Part shown: in pieces, positions 36,107 through 46,729 of the stretch
Layout: every line of letters begins with the position of its first letter
Position numbering within the stretch: the stretch's first letter is position 1
Assembly (NCBI GenBank): GCA_014898425.1
Contig: RCSZ01000001.1
Location: forward strand, 1,798,001-1,862,000
DNA length: 64,000 nt
Reading direction: 5' to 3'
DNA from: Botryotinia globosa
Taxonomy: Eukaryota > Ascomycota > Leotiomycetes > Helotiales > Sclerotiniaceae
Made by a program: the position numbers and the translations under genes
Notes under the pieces: generated by a model
The model's database searches: none
What the model saw: only the letters and a program-made list of their open reading frames with translations
Told to the model about the DNA's origin: nothing

Positions 36107-36983
36107 TCATTGAATGGCTGGGATATACGCCACTAGCGCCTTACTCGCTCCCTCCATGCAATATTGCACAAGCTCAACTTTCTTTCCATCGGGCAACAAT
36201 GCAGTGATTTGTCTGATGTCGCTGGTTCGTGGAAGATACAATGCTGTATCCATTGTCTTACATGCCTCGTGAATATACTGCACAGAATATGGTTGCATAG
36301 TACTCAGATTGAAAATATTTTCAAAGGTATAGCCAGGACCTCCCCATGGTGGGGATGCGAAAATGACAGTTTCTGAAGGATTAATAGAAGAGGCGTGAGT
36401 CTTGAGGTACTCAAAGCAGTCCCCATTAACCCAAGTTATGTTTGTGGCACCATAGACGTAGGCATTGTTCTCAGCGCAGGCGATAACCGAGGGATCTTTC
36501 TCAATGGCTATGACATGGGCCCAGCGGTTGGAGAGAGCGAACGCGATGGAGTTGCCGCCAGCGCCAGCGAATAGATCAATTATAGTTGTTTTTGTGGGCG
36601 ATGTAGAAGAGGCATAGTCCTGAGCGATTTGACTGCGTATAGTCAGTGATGTACACAAACAGGTGCGCGTGTAACAAGGGAGACATACGTAGCTACCGGT
36701 TCAGGGGTAACGCCGAACCAAGCATCATTTGTCATATAGATACCATTGTCGTAGAGTGAGAACACGCTATAACGCTGCTGCCAGTATCTAAAATGTCAGT
36801 TGAATGAAAATTACATCATGGCATGCAGACCTACTTATGTAGATCCCAGGGCACTTCTTTCAAGGAAGTGTAATGGGTACAATTTTCGTCTAATCCAAAT
36901 TGGGCGGGGGTATCGTCATCTTGGCTCTCTTCATATTCTTTCGCGGCTGCATGTCTAAACGACTTGCTGCTATTGACGACCAT
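36107..36983 (-). CDS. TGS1: Trimethylguanosine synthase (snRNA/snoRNA cap hypermethylase)
   Basis: SAM-dependent nuclear/nucleolar enzyme that converts the m7G cap of snRNAs and snoRNAs to trimethylguanosine. Three minus-strand exons, 36835-36983, 36689-36787 and 36107-36632, join in frame (phases 2 and 2), giving 257 aa, the size of the compact fungal enzymes. Motif I DLFAGAGGNSIAFA is at about 102-115, and the catalytic motif IV SPPWGGPGY at 176-184 contains the stacking tryptophan. The segment NGIYMTNDAWFGVTPEPVA precedes the methyltransferase fold, as in the family. The ATG at 36983 begins a hydrophilic lead of 40 residues. The stop lies 365 bp from the convergent HPP gene, and the start is 45 bp downstream of the last exon of the unrecognised gene at 37029. 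Confidence 0.92.
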
Positions 36984-37028
36984 TGTTAAAGGCTCCTAAG
37001 CTGGAACTAGATTTTTGATTCAATTTCC

Positions 37029-38152
37029 TTATGGACTTTGTTGATGAAGCTATCGTTAGAAGAGGAATTCATGGGTCAAGTCAAGTGTGTAAGTGTAAAT
37101 TCGTACTCACTAAAGTTCTTGCGCTGCTCAACAGCCTTTTCAAAACCGCAAGATTCGTTTGCTTCCTACTGCTCTGGCGTCCAATGGCTTGCAGTATAGT
37201 CAGCAAATGACGCACTATGCTTTGGTCAGGCAAAGGCGAGTAGGTCCGATTTTGAGACGCAGGAGTGAAAGTTACAATACTAATCTGACGAGGACGAAAT
37301 TTCGAAACTGGTGATCTGACAATATCTACTTGTTGATTTGAACCTCGTGACTTCAAGGGGCTGACTGAATGAATCCTGTGTCGAGAGACCTGTTTGATTT
37401 CTTGGGAAGCACTACCAGACTGGAGAATTTTCAAACTAGAGTTCGTGCCAGTCGCGTTTCTTAATGAAGGTGGTATTGGTCTCTCTCTGGCACCAATCTC
37501 AAAATGAACTGCGCTGCTCAAGACAGTACCGGGCCCTTGTCTGATAATCACTTGAATACGTCTTCCAGAATTTGAATGACAAAACTATGTCTCAGGATGA
37601 GGTAATGGAAGAGGTGCTGGTGGAGGTAGTATATCTTCCAATGATCGACGATTTTTCTCTTTCTGTTGTCGTGTCTGTACGTATGGGGAACGAGTACTTT
37701 GAGACGATTCAAGATTTGGTCGATGGCATCCAGCAGAAACGAGCAGATCTCGTATTTCTTTTTCCTCTAATAAAATTCTTCTATCACTCATATAAGAACT
37801 TTTCTTTTCCACGTGTAGATCCTTCAGATTCAACCTTGCTGAACCAAACGAACAAGAGAGTAGAGAATAAGTACTCTAGTAACTCAGGTACTATCTAGAC
37901 GTGGTCAGTGAATTTAGGGCACATGACTTATTAATGTTCAAAACATAATTAATACATACATCGAGTGGAATAATACACCATCCATTTCCTCTTGGAAGCT
38001 TCAAAAGGATGAAGTGAATGATTGAAATTTGTGGTGGTAGCCTTCCATACCACATGCAATTTGCAAACAAGCTGAAAGAAGCTTGGGCCATACTGTAGCT
38101 GCAAGGCTGACGGTGAAAGCAAGGGTTGCACCTTGAGAACAACACGTCTCAA
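37029..38152 (-). CDS. Unrecognised spliced gene, possibly broken
   Basis: I do not recognise this gene. A minus-strand exon ends at 37960 (donor GTATGT) and joins in frame to an exon starting at 37838 (acceptor TTCAG). This frame runs to 37111, interrupted only by TAG at 37585-37587, and a last exon of seven codons (37029-37049) follows a canonical intron (donor GTGAGT, branch CTAACG). The encoded protein has a beta-rich start (RRVVLKVQPLL..LQYGPSFFQLVCKLHVVW), a charged middle, and a C-terminal helix near residue 210-240. The TAG could be real (a broken gene), or could be the acceptor of a phase-0 intron opening at GTACAG near 37680. No ATG is found for the first exon, and frame is closed just upstream, next to the GRASP start. 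Coding nature is likely; completeness is not. Confidence 0.45.
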
Positions 38153-38216
38153 ATGTGTTGACTGAGTCTCTCCAGAGCTTCAATAAATAACACTTTCAAG
38201 GATTTTCCATTTCAAT

Positions 38217-39383
38217 ATGTTCAACGCTTTGAATCGCTTTATTTCCCGATTAGATTCGGACTCTCCCGCTCACCAGAACCGGGACAACCATGCCGCATTT
38301 GGATTTCAAGTTCTTAGGAACAAGACCCCAGAACTGGCTGTTGAACCTTGGTTTGATTTTATTGTCGGAATTAATGGACGAATGATCGTGCGTTCTCTTA
38401 TCTAATACCGTTGGCGTAGCTGATCAGATTTAGGACGATTCTGATGCAAATCTGTTTGCCCAAGAAGTGCGCAATTGTGCGGGAAGTTCAGTAACTCTTG
38501 GTCTCTGGAGCGCAAAGGCATAACCTCCCTCGCGATTCGTTCACATTCGCCAAACTAACATATTCAGGGCCAACGTACTCGAACTATTCATATTCCTGTT
38601 CCTTCTGATACTCCGTCCTTAGGCCTGACCCTCCAATGGACATCTCTCTCCACCGTTTCAAATATATGGCATATCTTAGACGTACCTGCCAACTCTCCAG
38701 CCGACCTCGCGGGCCTCCTTCCTTACAGCGATTATATTCTCGGCACGCCCGAGGGGGTTTTACACGGAGAGAGTGGATTGGGCGAATTAGTCGAGGATCA
38801 TATCGGACGACCATTACGACTTTACATCTACAATAATGAATACAACGTTACAAGGGAAATCACTATCCACCCGAGTAGGGACTGGGGTGGAGATGGAGCT
38901 CTGGGTTGTACTTTGGGATATGGAGCGTTACATAGGTTGCCAGCTCCGCTGAGTGAGCCTGTTGCTGGACCAGGAGAAACATTGTTTGAGGGAGAGAGCG
39001 CGAGGTTTTCAAATGAGGAACCTCGGGAGAAGATGGGGAGTGAAAGCAATGCAGGTCAAATCTTTGTACCAGCTGCAGTGGCACAAGAGCCAGGCGAATT
39101 TCTGGTGCCAGCGCAACTTGCGGCCCCAGTAACTATGACACCAGCAAGGAAGAAAGAGAAGAAACATGGGCACAATCCGAATAACTTCATGGACGACTAT
39201 TTCATGGAGGGAGAGAAAAAGAGTAGAGAGTTAGATCATGCACCGAGCACGAAAAGCGGCGGTGTGCCTCCACCTCCCAAAGCAGGAGGCCCTCCAAGGA
39301 GCGGGACACCCAAAGCCGCAAGCCCAGCGCCCAGTCCAATATCCACAGAGACGAAAGATCCATATGATAGTGGCGTTGATTAA
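38217..39383 (+). CDS. GRH1: Golgi GRASP protein (Grh1/GRASP65 homologue)
   Basis: Peripheral protein of early Golgi and ER exit sites, involved in COPII traffic and unconventional secretion. Three exons, 38217-38387, 38434-38517 and 38568-39383, all phase 0, give 356 aa. The two PDZ-like halves of the GRASP domain are clear: AFGFQVLRN, WFDFIVGINGRMI and the segment ending TLGLWSAKGQRTR, then SDYILGTPEG, GLGELVEDH and GCTLGYGALHRLP. The C-terminal 150 residues are Pro/Ser/Ala-rich and basic, the usual disordered region. The N-terminus MFNALNRF lacks Gly2, so it is not myristoylated, in line with the acetylated amphipathic helix used by yeast Grh1. Intron 2 (38518-38567) has a GC donor, with branch ACTAACA and acceptor TTCAG; no GT donor nearby keeps the conserved residues. 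Confidence 0.93.
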
Positions 39384-39559
39384 TTGTCCGAGATAGCACT
39401 AAATGTATAGCCAGCAATTCCACATTTGATATGTAGTTGTGACATAAAAAACAAAAACAAAAACACCCTTATGATTCATAATAGTGGGAATATATTCCTC
39501 CCCAGCTTTTGGTAATCCTACAGTCACGCTGCATCAAAGCTCCCCTGAATTTCACACAT

Positions 39560-40192
39560 CTAATTGATGAAGTTAACGCAAAAGAAATGTAGAATCAAAC
39601 TTCCAAAAACGTAATCTGCAAAAGCCCTGTTTATATTGTTAGCAGTACCCTAAATCTTCAATAAATGATAACTATATACCTCTCTGGAGAGACGGAGTTA
39701 AATTCTGCCTTGTTCTCCTCATTCGTCTGTATGCGTAATGAAGCCGTCAGAACGAATTGTCCTACAGTTGCCGAGAATCCAGAAAGAAATGCGTTGAATG
39801 GCTATTACGATTGTGTTAGCACACGACTTTCCGCTGACCACACGCCCATCATTCTCCATTGATCGCCATATATTCCTTCCCTACGATCCATATCCAAAGT
39901 ACAACATGGTACTTACGTAGTTTCCAGCCAAGATACAGTAGACAAATTGTAGTACCCCCACTACAACCAAAAATGACATGAACACATCGATTAACTTCGT
40001 TCTCTGTGGTGTTTTATCGAGGTAGTTTTTCCAGATACCGATGGCTACTTGTTGAGGCGATTGGTTTTGCGAAGAGGATTTGGATGGCATCTTAATGGGT
40101 GTAGAGGACGGGATAGTAGTTGTGGTAGTTGTGGATTTTGTAGTTGGTGGTGCGATGGCAGCAGCAGCCGCAGCGTTCTTCTTTGGCGCCAT
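39560..40192 (-). CDS. OST2: Oligosaccharyltransferase subunit Ost2/DAD1
   Basis: Small ER-membrane subunit of the oligosaccharyltransferase that N-glycosylates nascent proteins. Three minus-strand exons, 39917-40192, 39680-39801 and 39560-39626, join in frame to 154 aa. The DAD1 signature YCILAGNY followed by PFNAFLSGF and [11 protein letters not shown] crosses the first junction exactly. The C-terminus ([21 protein letters not shown]) is the final membrane helix. The first 50 residues form an Ala/Thr/Ser-rich extension absent from animal DAD1 but common in filamentous fungi. It converges on GRASP (176 bp between stops) and shares a 335-bp divergent promoter with the TMEM14 gene. Confidence 0.93.
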
Positions 40193-40527
40193 TGTTCAGA
40201 ATCAAAAGATTGTGTGTGGGGGGGGGAAGGAAAGAACGTGAAATTCGTGGTGTAATTGGAAAAGTGTGAAGGTTGTGGTTGTGAATTGTGAATTTTGGCT
40301 TAGAGCTCGAAGGCCACGAAGCTTGATGCGATTACTATGGGGATGCTGCTAGCGTTTGCAGGGGTTTCTGCATGGGGGCAGAGCCGAGGGGTAGCTTCCG
40401 TCATTCAATTGCTCTAGCTTTGTAATACTAAATAAGATATCACTGAACTACCAAATAGTATCGAATCATAGGAAACGTCTCATCATTCAATCTCAATCTA
40501 AATCCAATTCAAGAACAAATCGCAAAT

Positions 40528-40967
40528 ATGGTGGGTTCATGAGTCTACTCCTTGAACGTGTACAGTTTATTGACGGTGGCTAGGGAATCGAATTGCCAGC
40601 ATATATCCTTGGTGCACTCACTGCGGGTGGTGGAACGATGGGTTATGTCAGGACTGGAAGTATTCCATCTGTCGCCGCAGGTCTCACTGTTGGATCCTTG
40701 TACCTATTAGGTGGTTATCGTATCCAAAGCCGCCTGTCTTATGGCGTTGAGTATGTCATTTTGGTCCACTGTGCATATCTAACCATTTACCTTTGTTCCA
40801 AAGCTTATATTGTTCTTTACAGACTCGCTCTTCTCGCATCTGTCGTTCTTGCAGGCTCTTCCATTCCAAGAGCAATTCGCAGTCAAAAACCTTTGCCAGC
40901 GGGTTTAAGTCTACTCGCCTTGTACGGGCTATTCACCTTCGGAAATGCATTCAGAGCGCGAAAGTAA
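40528..40967 (+). CDS. TMEM14-family small membrane protein
   Basis: Small protein of the TMEM14 family, whose animal member TMEM14C acts in mitochondrial porphyrin transport; fungal roles are unclear. Three exons, 40528-40530, 40584-40750 and 40823-40967, give 104 aa. The first exon codes only for the initiator Met, followed by GIELPAYILGALTAGGG. Four hydrophobic helices and Gly-rich turns (GGGTMGYVRTGSIPS, LAGSSIPRAIR) match the family. Intron 2 is 72 bp, a multiple of three, and free of stops, so intron retention would insert 24 mostly hydrophobic residues after Val-Glu. The spliced form matches the family. Confidence 0.9.
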
Positions 40968-41336
40968 GAATTGGTATACTGGGCCAGGCGTATTTCAAAA
41001 TTGATCAAATTTGGTGCGACATTATACTTCAATAATGAAAATATTTCCAAAAGCCTTTCACTGTAGATTTTTCATAATGGTTGAGTTGAGTTGAGTTCTT
41101 GATATGGTCTCATCCGCGAAGTACAAAAACTCAGTATAGCACCTACTCCATATCCGCGACACCTCCCTCTTATCAAGTCGATCCATCCGTATCATCGTGG
41201 CATACGTCTTATCCCAAAATGGAATGCCGATATGATTCAACATTGAATGACATTCAAACGCCCCTCTATCGTAAACCAACGCCCTTCCCCCATAACCCAA
41301 TCCCTAAGACGTGTCTGTAAAATCTGACTTATGCCC

Positions 41337-41675
41337 TTATGAAGCCTCATCTATCTCTGCCCATTTCGCTTTGATTTTCTCGTTCTTGACTTTTGCGGCT
41401 TCTCGGTTCGCCGCTGTTCGCGCCAGTCGTTGCGCCCTTAGACACTTGTTTACTGCTGTCTTTTTATCGTTGCACATTCCCATACATTTCCACAGGAATC
41501 CTCGGGCATGGCATTCATCCAAAGCTGCCATGACTTCTTCGCAAGCTACTGAATATTAGAGATTGTCAAAATGGTCTGATGAGCTTTCCCAAATGCATGT
41601 ATAGAGTTCGCAAGGGAATAAGAGGTTGAATATAGTACCTGCAGAATTATCTTTGGTCCATAAATGGGGATGCAT
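41337..41675 (-). CDS. CMC2: COX assembly mitochondrial protein Cmc2
   Basis: Twin CX9C protein of the mitochondrial intermembrane space, needed for cytochrome c oxidase assembly. Two minus-strand exons, 41639-41675 and 41337-41548, join in phase 1 to 82 aa. The N-terminus MHPHLWTKDNSA is the family start. The two CX9C motifs are visible, one from the Cys before EEVMAALDE and one around NDKKTAVNK, so the disulfide-linked hairpin can form. The C-terminal helix is Lys/Glu/Ala-rich. It is divergent from prefoldin subunit 2, with 296 bp between the starts. Confidence 0.92.
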
Positions 41676-41971
41676 TTTGAAACTTCTTCTTGATTGTGGA
41701 ATCCCAGATCGATACTTGTTTTGGGGAACAAATTATGACATTTGAGATCGTCTCGAGATCATTCAAAAGTATTCGGGACAATTCTAAGCGGTGAAAGTGG
41801 CAGTATTAATTTTAGTGGGTGCCCCGCGCTCATCTTTCTAATACGATACCTAGATATACTGTACTCTAATACTCACTTACTTTACTTACTCTTCGACTGA
41901 AACTCCTAACCGTCTTCCAAATTCAGAGGAACGACAACTCTTCAGTCATTCCGAAGTCTTATTTTTGAGAT

Positions 41972-42563
41972 ATGGCGCAACAAATTACGGCGCGCAAGCA
42001 GCAAGGTACATACTTCATTGCACATCGGAACTATCAACTGACACTTTATCAGAGCTCCAAAACCAGTACACAAATTACAAAAATGGTCTGCAGCAAATAG
42101 CCTCGAAGATTGGCGATGTAGAGACAGAAGCAGAGGAGCACAAGTGAGTTCCAGGCTTGATTTCTCCCCGTCTTGCAGAGATCAATTATCTTCCGGCTAT
42201 CACATACAAGACATACTTGGAGATTCAAATTCTCACCGCTTGAAAGCCTTATGCTCACCGTCCTTATTCAAACAGACTTGTTCTCGAAACACTCGAACCT
42301 CTTCCTGGTGACCGAAAGTGTTTTCGGATGATAAATGGCGTGTTAGTTGAGCGGACTGTAAAGGATGTGGTGCCGGCTTTGAAGACAAATTCGGAAGGTC
42401 TACGGAAAGTCTTGGAGGATTTGGTCAAGCAATACAATAGCAAACAATCAGAAATGGAGAAATGGAAGGTACGAAAGAGTCGATTCCTCGGCTTGATAGA
42501 AATCATTTGCTGACAAGTGTTGTTACACAGAAGAAGAACAATATCCAGGTCGTGCAGCAGTAA
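41972..42563 (+). CDS. GIM4: Prefoldin subunit 2 (Gim4)
   Basis: Beta-class subunit of the cytosolic prefoldin hexamer that passes unfolded actin and tubulin to the CCT chaperonin. Four exons, 41972-42005, 42053-42143, 42276-42468 and 42531-42563, join in phases 1, 2 and 0 to give 116 aa, the family length. The two coiled-coil helices flank the beta hairpin, with EHKLVLETLEPLPGDRKCFRMINGVLVERTV as the diagnostic centre (split over an exon junction) and LKTNSEGLRK after it. Intron 2 is 132 bp and the others 47 and 62 bp. It shares a divergent promoter with CMC2. Confidence 0.92.
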
Positions 42564-44325
42564 AAGCGTCAGTATTGGTCACATATATTGGAGTATGGGC
42601 GTTGCATCAACAACAAAGATGGGTAAAAATCTACTTTGGCTCATAGGGCAGTCAATGAAGAGGCAAGGGCTTGCCAGGCTATTCTTTTGCATGGCGGGAA
42701 AGCAAATATGACATCCGCCGGGAAGCATTCATGCCCAAGATCTCGACTTGTCAAAATGATTCTCCTTATTGAGTTACCCCGAAGGTTGTGATATTCTTAC
42801 GTGCATCACGAGAATTTGTACAACGTTATAGTAACATTGGATTTCTCGTAAATCGGTGGATGAATCGAAACGTCTAGACCCAAAATATTCAAATTACTGG
42901 CAGTTTTGATGCGCTGTATAACAAAAACAATATTCCTCCCAGTTCGAGCCTGAGTCCTAAATTATCACGGCGGCTCGCGTCTCAAGGCCCAACGAGAACG
43001 CCTCGAATTGATGTCTTTGATGCCCAATCATAAAGGGCTGTCAGTAATGAGAGGACCCGAGACGTTCATATTTTTGGATGAGTTCGCATGAGAAGCGCGG
43101 TGTGTTGTTCAATCACCGTCAGGCTGACCAGAACCCTGCATCTGCAGAAATGATATCGATTGTGGGGGTATGAAGCAGGATGATTATGGTTCATCTCGTA
43201 TTTTGTTAATGGATGACGAACATAATGCTTCTGCACAGAGACGGATATGATGTCCATTTGCAGAATCGATACAACGGTGACAGCGAGCTTCGTGATATAC
43301 TCATCTCCAGGTAACCTTCCCTGCTTATCCACCTCGTAGTGATTGAATATTCCCTACAAAAACCCGATACTGTGTTGCGAATGTGGAGCAATCTTATGTG
43401 GCCTTCTCCTGCTGCGTACACGTGCAATTGTACCTGCTCAGCAACGTCCACGAAACAACTCCGTGACAAAGCAAAAGTAGGAGAACAAGGCTCCCCGCAA
43501 GGACCTACGTAGATAGCATCGTAGATACTTTCTCCGTCATCGTCTTCTTAAACCATGGATTTAACCCACGTCTCGGACGTGACATCACGTAATACCAAGC
43601 TGTGAGAGCAAAAGTGTCAAAGTATTTGGTGATATCAATGCACAGATGCAGTGCAGTTCATGGGATGGTATGATGCACTTCTAAAAGGAGGGATGGCCGA
43701 CAAACAAACAATGCTTCATCGGTCGACTGAGGACGGGATGTGATGGGAGGTGCAGTTGATAGGCTGCATATATCTTGAAAAGTATTGGTCACTTGAGTGA
43801 ATAGCAATTACTTATTGCATATGGAATAATAGTAAGCTATTGGAGGGTGAAGGGCACGCATGCCTGGCACAATCACTCGACCCCCGAATCAATGCACTTG
43901 ATTTCCAATTCTGTTTGAATGAGCACACCCAATGACAATCTTCATTGAAGCATCATTTATTCATTGGACAGTAGATAATGATGGCATAGAAGGAAGTTGA
44001 ATTCTCCATTCACATATCTTACCGTTTTCCGAGAAAATCCCCAAGCCGATCCCAAGCCTTGCTTCTTGTACCTGACGTCTGGAAGCTCGATCAAGTTTTG
44101 TGTTGACCATTCAGAGTTCGAGGTAAAATTAAACTGACATCAGGATGTTTTTTGGGCGTTCACGACAAACAATTTTGGGGAGTTGTAAATTGACAGTACA
44201 ACACAATCAAGCTCAGCTAGAACTACCTAGATATGATATTGAATTAGAGATGATTTATTGGTATTGCTGAGAAGTGTACATACATACTTGATACTTTTAG
44301 AGCATCACTTGTTATTACCTACTCG

Positions 44326-44353
44326 AGTAGGTAGGTAGGTAGGTAGGTAGGTA
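44326..44353. repeat. TAGG tetranucleotide microsatellite
   Basis: Seven GTAG/TAGG units in a row. The same tetranucleotide, in single or double copies, is scattered over the whole window as CTACCTA/TAGGTAG. Confidence 0.92.
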
Positions 44354-44417
44354 CTAGGCAACTACAAGGCACACTTATCAAGTTATTACTTGTCATACTT
44401 CTTTTATTATTATTACC

Positions 44418-44525
44418 CTTATTACACTTATTACACTTATTACACTTATTACACTTTTATTACACTTATTACACTTATTACACTTATTACACTTATTACA
44501 CTTATTACACTTATTACACTTATTA
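44418..44525. repeat. TTATTACAC nonamer array, about 12 copies
   Basis: A 9-bp unit repeated about a dozen times, with one unit lengthened by one T near 44457. It gives an artificial Ile/Thr/Leu frame that is not a gene. Confidence 0.93.
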
Positions 44526-45055
44526 TACTCGCGCTTATACACCAACAGCCTGAGTACCCAAATAAGATACTACCACCTACATACCGTGTTTTCGTGTGTA
44601 TCTATTGAATATTCTACCCAATATCCATCCATAGAAGAAAGTTCGATGGGTGACTGCCGTACTGTAATGCTATGGATCTACTGTCAGGAAGGTTCTTCTG
44701 TCGTTGTGCTGGTGATTCAAACAAAGTGCGTACGGGGCATGAAAGGACCCTAAAAAAAGAAAGAGCCTCGGAGCTAGCTATTCTACAATCATAGCTCCTT
44801 CCATTTCCACTTGGAATCTTATAAGGTCAAAGGTCACAGGTCACAGGTCACAACTCACAACCTATCTACTGTAGTATCTACGATATAAACCTCCAGCTTA
44901 CAATTTGCTACATCGTACTTTTTTGATTAACATAAAAAAAAAGAAAGCTACATCCATACTATCATCCCATACCAACAACCCCATTACTACCACCCATTTG
45001 ATACCCCAATTACAAGACACTCCACTGCACATACAATTAAAGGAAAACATTCTCT

Positions 45056-45108
45056 GTCACTCTTGTCACTCTTGTCACTCTTGTCACTCTTGTCACTCTT
45101 GTCACTCT
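45056..45108. repeat. GTCACTCTT nonamer array, six copies
   Basis: Six near-perfect 9-bp units, about 550 bp upstream of the HapC start codon, in a C/T-rich leader region. Confidence 0.92.
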
Positions 45109-45262
45109 ATCATTCCTTCCTTCCTTCATTAAACCCCACGTTTCTATCTTTCCCACCCACGCGCATCAATTATTTATTGTCTTGCAGATTTCATAAACAT
45201 AGAAACACAAGGCGCCTTCGTGCAGGAAGTCTTTGAATATCTCCGACCTCGAACGAAAGTGG

Positions 45263-45354
45263 GTAAGCTTTCTTTACAATTTCATACCAACAAATTCTCT
45301 ACCCACCCTTCTATCCCCGAATTTTTTGTAAACCCTCTGACGCGATTTATGCAG
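45263..45354 (+). other. Possible 5' UTR intron of HapC
   Basis: GTAAGC at 45263 and TATGCAG ending at 45354 delimit a 92-bp pyrimidine-rich stretch, consistent with a leader intron. A further acceptor-like CTTGCAG ends at about 45187. Splicing is inferred from these signals only. Confidence 0.4.
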
Positions 45355-45650
45355 TAGGATACCTGCAGCTCAGCCCAGAAAGTGATACCCTTTCAAAGGA
45401 CCCTAGTTTCATACGGAGGCGCACCCCCCCCATTCATTCGCGTTTTTCCGGCAACATCCAGCTAGGTAGAGTAAGCACATTGGGAAAAGAAGGCTGTCTG
45501 CTCGAGGGTCAACCCAAGTCAACACGCAGATACGCATAACTGCGAGATCGCAAGGCTTTACGACGTGTCCTACACATCATACGGCCGACGTGGCAACCAA
45601 GGAATTTTGAGGAAGCGGCTATCCGACACCTGCACCTACCCAAATACATC

Positions 45651-46729
45651 ATGTCCAATTCCCCTCCAAAGGAAACGGACGTTGAACAAGGAGTCTCGCC
45701 AGATGACACGGATGCACAAATGAATGAACATACGGATCCACACGCTCCTGGAGGCTACGAGTTTGAAGTCAAAGAACAAGATAGATGGCTCCCTATAGCA
45801 AATGGTTAGTTGATGATTTCTTTTTTTTCAGTCATTCACCATCTTGAATTGAATCTTGTGTGATTACCTATAGCGAAGTTCATGGTGAATGGTATCGCTT
45901 CGTTGATCACACTAATTACACGCGCATGTCCTCGCCTTTGGACCAGTTAAGAGCTTGGAGTACAAACGTTTCAATCTAGCGGTGTCACTGTGATCATACA
46001 TCCTATCATGTCTCACACTTCATCTTCTCAATCACCGGAGACGCGAGGCGCCTCGAGGGAGGAAAAATATGATCTTGGTCATTCAGAAGCTAACATTCGT
46101 AATTTTGCGCCAGTTGCACGTATCATGAAGACAGCTCTACCAGAAAATGCAAAGATTGCAAAAGAGGCCAAAGAGTGCATGCAAGAATGTGTCAGCGAAT
46201 TCATCTCTTTCATCACAAGCGAAGGTATGTGTCGGTCCGAAATTCGAGAAAAATTCATGTACTGTTCTAATTGTCCTATCACAGCTTCTGAGAAATGTCA
46301 TCAAGAGAAGCGCAAGACTGTCAATGGAGAAGACATTCTTTTCGCCATGACCTCCTTGGGATTCGAAAATTATGCCGAAGCACTCAAAATTTACCTATCA
46401 AAATATCGAGAAGTGAGTCAAGTCACTTAATCAAATATCCGTTCGCATCTACCTATGATTCATGCTTACTGGACCAACCATGTACAAGACTAACGGAATC
46501 TTTCTAGCAACAATCGACCCGAGGAGACAACCAAAATAGACCAGATAGCTCTGGTTTCGGACCACCTTCTGGAGCTACTACTGCAAATGCAGCTTCGGCA
46601 ACGTTCCCGGTCGGAGCAGAGGGTGCTAACAATGTTCTTGCTGGCCAACAGGTGGAAGGAGAACACGATGGCGGCGCTTATGTTTATGGTGGTGGTCATA
46701 ATGGTGCTACTGGCGGAGAAGGTTACTAG
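45651..46729 (+). CDS. hapC: CCAAT-binding factor subunit HapC (NF-YB/Hap3)
   Basis: Histone-fold subunit of the heterotrimeric CCAAT-binding complex, acting with HapB, HapE and (for iron control) HapX. Exons 45651-45804, 46114-46224, 46285-46412 and 46508-46729 join in phases 1, 1 and 0 to give 204 aa. The domain runs from [15 protein letters not shown] to [34 protein letters not shown] and [14 protein letters not shown] are diagnostic. The Gly/Asn/Ala-rich tail is typical of filamentous fungi. Intron 1 is unusually long (309 bp) and itself holds an ATG at 46008 in frame with exon 2 and open through the acceptor, which would replace the first 51 residues, including part of the DNA-contact region. 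The leader seems to be spliced as well. Confidence 0.93.

Larger units (their letters stand above)
42564..45650. other. Intergenic, repeat-bearing, HapC upstream region
   Basis: About 3 kb without a supported gene. Frames near 43066-43469 (minus) are short and look random. The last kilobase before HapC is rich in simple repeats and then in introns of the HapC leader (see 45263-45354). Confidence 0.55.

Noticed and set aside
42564..44300. Short frames suggesting a gene between prefoldin 2 and HapC
   Set aside because: All under 90 codons, mostly without ATG, and not joinable into a plausible protein.
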